DNA from: Gaeumannomyces sp. JS-464
Lineage: Eukaryota > Ascomycota > Sordariomycetes > Magnaporthales > Magnaporthaceae
Reading direction: 5' to 3'
Assembly (NCBI GenBank): GCA_002197995.1
Contig: NGZR01000004.1
Coordinates: 372,001 to 436,000, forward strand
DNA: 64,000 nucleotides
Of the stretch, positions 62,588 through 64,000 are shown piece by piece. The number at the start of each line of letters is the position of its first letter. Position 1 is the first letter of the stretch. The position numbers and the translations under genes were made by a program. The notes under the pieces were generated by a model. The model did not search any database, was not told the DNA's origin, and was given only the letters and a program-made list of their open reading frames with translations.

Positions 62588-64000
62588 CTTGGATTCGGGA
62601 GGATCCTGCGCGGAAAGGCGAGAGCGAAAGAACGCGAGAGGTAGAGGATGAAGACGGCCCGTTTCTGGAGAGAAATTAAGCTTTTTGTCAGCGCTGCAAG
62701 CTTTGTCGCGGAGGGTCGAACACCGCCAGAGCCTTCTAGCGCAGCCTTGCCGCCGTTGGAGGCGCTGGCGGCGCGCGCAATAGAATGGGCGAGCTGGCGC
62801 GCATGATCAAAGGCAGGGTAGGACAAAGGGCGGATGAAACCGATGGAAAACAACGTACTCTGCCAGTCCTGTATCCAGTGAGCCTCAAAGCCAACAGGCG
62901 GGTGGGCTACCGATCTCTCTGAAGGTGGGCGCAGTTTAACAAGCCGTGCAAAACGGTGGTGGCCTGGGTTGGTCGCCTTGCCTTTGGGTTCCGTCAAACA
63001 AGAAGCCGAGATGAGATCGCGGTCGACAGGCGCGACCGTCCGTGCGCATGCATCTCCGATAATATACGTCACGTGCCAAGGAGCTCTCGTATCTGACTCC
63101 TCGCCGCAGCCCGGTGGGTCCCAAAAGCAACGTCCATGAGCATCACCAGATCGCGTCGTCTCCCAAGAGCATTCCTTAGCGGATTGTATTCCTCTGTTTC
63201 TCTATTTAATACCAATACCACTTTATAATAGGCTAGTCCAATCGAATCTGTTGATTTGTTGCTGCCTAGGTCTCCTGCCGATGACCTCCGCTTGGGTCGG
63301 CCGTCATTGATGTTTTGCTGGCATCTCCATAACATCAAGGATGAGAGGCCTACAGCAGGATAGTCCCGGACCTCCTGAGGGCTCAATTCCTGCCACTAGA
63401 CTATCAGGCGGAGATATCACTATCGCATTTGCTGCCCCTGAGGCAAACGGTGGTGCTCCCCTGCAGGCCTGCTGCTACTTGATACAGTGCATACGTTTTA
63501 TGTCGTTTACTATGAGCACCTACTATAGTCTATGCCACAAGCTGTTGACCGCTGGGGTCTTGGAATATCTTTGGTTTCCCCAAGTGCGGCTGCTGGATAA
63601 AAGGATATGCTTCGATGCCGTCGGCGGCAGGAGGCCCTCTGATCAGACAAGTGTCCGCGAATCTGCGAGGGAGCAACGTAAAGGCCGCGGCTATTGGAGG
63701 GAGCGACACGGCTCCATGCGTATGTAGGTATGCGGGAGGCCTTCCACAGACAAGAGAATAGGTGACCAATAGCCGGCGAAATAGCAAACGGAAAAAGCTG
63801 GCGACTGGCACAGGACACATGCCACGCCAATGTGATGCTTCTAACTGGCCTTTTTAGCTGAAGACAAGCCATGGCTATGCCTCTAGGAGAAGAGGAGTTA
63901 GGTATCTTGGATCTTTTTCACTTTCTGCTCAGCACCTGATATTCCTGTCGGCCGACGTTCGCCCAAACCTAGCCCTACCACTTTTTTTTTATACGTATTC
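62588..64000. other. Region upstream of PAB2 to the window end, no supported gene
   Basis: The first few hundred bases should be the PAB2 promoter and leader. The part from about 63150 to 63500 is less GC-rich and contains a minus-strand frame with a protein-like stretch (YYKVVLVLNRETEEYNPL, about 63225-63175) that I cannot assign. It may be a relic of a gene or transposon. Confidence 0.45.

Overview
The window is nuclear DNA of a filamentous ascomycete, most likely a Sordariomycete. The signs are short spliceosomal introns (about 60-180 nt, GTRAGT-type donors, CTRAC-like branch sites), pyrimidine-rich promoters, GC-rich coding sequence with long gaps, and typical Pezizomycotina gene families (quinate repressor-like protein, Zn2Cys6 factor, NRPS-like reductase, NACHT-ankyrin protein). 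No tRNA, rRNA, CRISPR array or plasmid-type feature was seen.

Layout. 1-3109: no supported gene. 3110-5602 (+): quinate repressor-like protein. 5603-17889: a 12.3-kb stretch with no supported gene. 17890-21252 (+): Zn2Cys6 transcription factor. 25072-26521 (+): nitronate monooxygenase, convergent with a divergent folylpolyglutamate synthase-like gene (27051-28589, -). 29714-30475 (-): small four-exon protein of unknown function, with a decayed gene fragment downstream. 31508-33421 (-): SPX-domain membrane protein. 36413-39844 (-): NRPS-like adenylation-thiolation-reductase enzyme. 41910-44136 (+): MPP10, an SSU processome protein. 44460-47977 (-): an NLR-type protein with nucleoside phosphorylase, NACHT and ankyrin parts. 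48865-50590 (-): C2H2-like zinc finger protein. 51931-52891 (+): complex I PSST/NDUFS7 subunit. 53518-55044 (+): F-box/ankyrin-like protein, badly broken. 56212-59123 (-): RSP5-type HECT E3 ligase. 61749-62587 (-): PABPN1/Pab2-type poly(A)-binding protein. A 266-bp MITE-like element lies at 60514-60779.

How the genes fit together. There is no single pathway. Housekeeping genes (MPP10, NDUFS7, RSP5, PAB2) occupy the right half. The left and middle hold accessory genes: a regulator-only quinate repressor without structural qa genes, and two possible small-molecule enzyme groups (nitronate monooxygenase plus FPGS-like ligase; the A-T-R reductase). The NLR-type protein belongs to the class linked in fungi to non-self recognition and programmed cell death.

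Major caveat. Almost every gene, including essential ones, carries one or more single-base frameshifts, mostly a missing base in a homopolymer. This looks like sequence or assembly error rather than mass pseudogenization. Coordinates below are for whole loci; the breaks are listed, and reading frames must be joined across them.
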